Part shown: positions 38,901-40,196 of the stretch, one piece after another
Numbering within the stretch: position 1 is the stretch's first letter
How the letters are laid out: each line of letters opens with the position of its first letter
Assembly (NCBI GenBank): GCA_048213135.1
Contig: PS015383.1
Location: forward strand, 3,189 to 43,384
Reading direction: 5' to 3'
Source: Reclinomonas americana ATCC 50394
Taxonomy: Eukaryota > Jakobida > Jakobea > Jakobida
Length of the DNA stretch: 40,196 nt
Position numbers and translations under genes: made by a program
The notes under the pieces: generated by a model
What the model was told of the DNA's origin: nothing
The model's input: only the letters and a program-made list of their open reading frames with translations
Database searches by the model: none

Positions 38901-40196
38901 TTTCACTCCCACTCCCCTTTGCTGACACTCACTTCTCTATCTCCATGCACCAGCTGACCACCCTGTTTGCGTTCCTGGATGCGCACGACACGGACGAGGT
39001 CAACTTTGTTTGGCAGTACAGCAACATTATGGAGCGCTACGACCGGCCCACCCTGCGCCGCGAGCTCCAAGTGTCGGGCGTGTTCATTCGGTACTGTCAT
39101 GCACACACTGTTGAGCAATCACAAACTCGGCCACTCATCTCTCCTCCCTTCTTGTATGCAGTTACTTCAACGAGAACATGTTCAGCAGCATGCCCGACCC
39201 GCAGATTTTCTTCGAGCAGCTACTGTACATTCTCGATGTGGAAGTGCGCGAGTACGAGCGCCTGAGTCGCAGTTGCGTGCCATGATGACGTGGCGACAAC
39301 ACCTGCGTTGGTATGGAGTCTGACGTTTTCTGTTGCAGCTGGCGGCACTGTGGATGCACTGGATATTGTCAAGTCCAACGTAACGCTGCTGCTCGAGGCG
39401 CTGCACGTGGTGCTCAAGCGCAACAAGAAGTGAGTGTCTGTGTTCGGTGATGTGTATGCATGTGGAAACTCACACGCACGATTCGTGTCCATGAACACAC
39501 GCACAGCCTGCAATCCGATCATCGCTGCATCGAGAGTATTCCACTGTTTTGCCGCATGCTGTGCGACTACATGCCACCGGTGGTGCACGAGAAGACCGTG
39601 CAGGTGTTGACTGTGCTGGCGTCGTTCCAGGTCAGTTCTCGTTACCTCTCGCTTCCACTGTCGTTGTGCTGATCAACTTGCCTGCACAGCCGTTTGTGGC
39701 CGGCTTCTTCAGTGGCTACTACCTGCCGCAACTGCTGACGGGCCTGACTCGCCAGTCCTCGGTGGCCACCGGCATCATCACCATCATTCAGGAGATGATC
39801 TCGCAGCACGATCAGTTTGTCGCACACATGGCGCCGTCTGGCGCCCTCCTCTACCTACTGCACCTGGCCGTGCAGTCGCAAGACCGCGAATTGCGCGAGG
39901 GTGCCGCCGGTCTCATTCTGCTGTGCATTGGCAAGCAGCACGCGACACAGACTGCCAGTCGGTGAGTGAGTGGGTGGGGCGCGGTGTGTTTGACTTTGCT
40001 TCGCTGTGTGATCTGACACGGCAGTCGCACCACACAGCTTCATCTTTAGCATTCTGCCGCAGTACTTTGACACGGCCGTCGACTCGAGCCCCCAGTTCTT
40101 CATCTCGTATCTGGACGAGAATCACATCTCGCCGGAGGAGTTGTGGGAGGATCGACAGCGGTACCTGCTGCGTGAGTTCCTGCAGACCGAGGTCAG
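32266..40196 (+). CDS. DNAJC13: DNAJC13/RME-8/GRV2 homologue lacking J and GYF domains (3' end beyond the window)
   Basis: The first secure exon is 32914 (FFQLEWPHNYHLPDKLDGKK), joined to LDLLEQLLQQEVQRGDPDRI. About two dozen exons follow. The family's W-N repeats are clear: DVIWNERTRAELLHALAEQ (34538), DLFWNRELLARTV (36035), VLIWNAEMRRSLATTLES (37564), AVVWNDGTRHEYEIL (38830) and EELWEDRQRYLL (40135). Matches to the spacer helices include YRHIKYVVWLLRYAHVDR, LVPHLYRTGIFSFLMLHMGS, AQTCLFQRYCKLERFMQYSG and ADGLEVILQRL. In animals the J domain sits between the second W-N block and AQTCLF-like sequence; here only a short intron lies there (about 36423-36481). The GYF domain expected between LLHHLADIHLSH and ATRAMQILDIFELL is replaced by about 40 residues without Trp. 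The family controls endosomal coat and clathrin turnover with Hsc70. The N-terminal PH-like region was not found; exons before 32914 are tentative. Confidence 0.88.

Overview
This is a gene-dense nuclear window from a eukaryote. Twelve protein-coding genes fill about 40 kb on both strands. Almost all are split by short GT-AG introns, mostly about 40-120 bp. TAA and TGA both act as stops, so the code looks standard. Four genes (DNAL1, CCDC81-like, RAB28, TMEM107) imply a cell with motile cilia or flagella. Together with the compact layout this suggests a free-living flagellated unicellular eukaryote. I cannot name the species: nothing here separates choanoflagellate-like, apusomonad-like, chytrid-like or other lineages. 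I see no bacterial operons, mobile elements, CRISPR, rRNA or tRNA.

Layout: 1-2693 (-) a WD40-repeat protein with a novel N-terminal region, running off the left edge; 3315-9178 (-) a large unrecognised coiled-coil, poly-Q protein; 9216-11645 (+) PPIL2, a U-box cyclophilin; 11719-13539 (-) a TLC-domain membrane protein (TLCD4-like); 13749-17777 (+) VPS53; 17863-23693 (-) the large CAF-1 subunit (CHAF1A/FAS1) with an unusual C-terminal extension; 23806-24779 (+) DNAL1; 25071 to about 28372 (+) a CCDC81-like protein; 28388-30181 (-) DXO/Rai1; 30272-31424 (-) RAB28; 31550-32202 (+) TMEM107; about 32266-40196 (+) a DNAJC13/RME-8 homologue, running off the right edge. Four divergent pairs share gaps of only 37-209 bp. 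Convergent ends are 15-85 bp apart. Three N-runs interrupt the WD40 array, the poly-Q tract and a VPS53 intron.

The genes do not form one pathway. Two are endosome/Golgi traffic factors (VPS53, RME-8). Four are ciliary and lie within 8.4 kb, with only DXO among them. PPIL2 and DXO are RNA-processing factors, and CAF-1 is a chromatin assembly factor.

The most interesting signals are three. First, a recurrent 5' splice site GTTGCG(T) begins at least 19 introns, in nine genes and on both strands. It has almost no complementarity to canonical U1, and the last exon base before it is never G. Second, the RME-8 homologue keeps its W-N repeats and flanking helices but lacks both the J domain and the GYF domain. 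Third, four cilium genes are clustered. Smaller points are a one-codon first exon in DNAL1, a 21-nt microexon in DXO, stop-free 60-nt introns that mimic coding sequence, a 23-bp perfect palindrome, and E2F-like sites in two bidirectional promoters.
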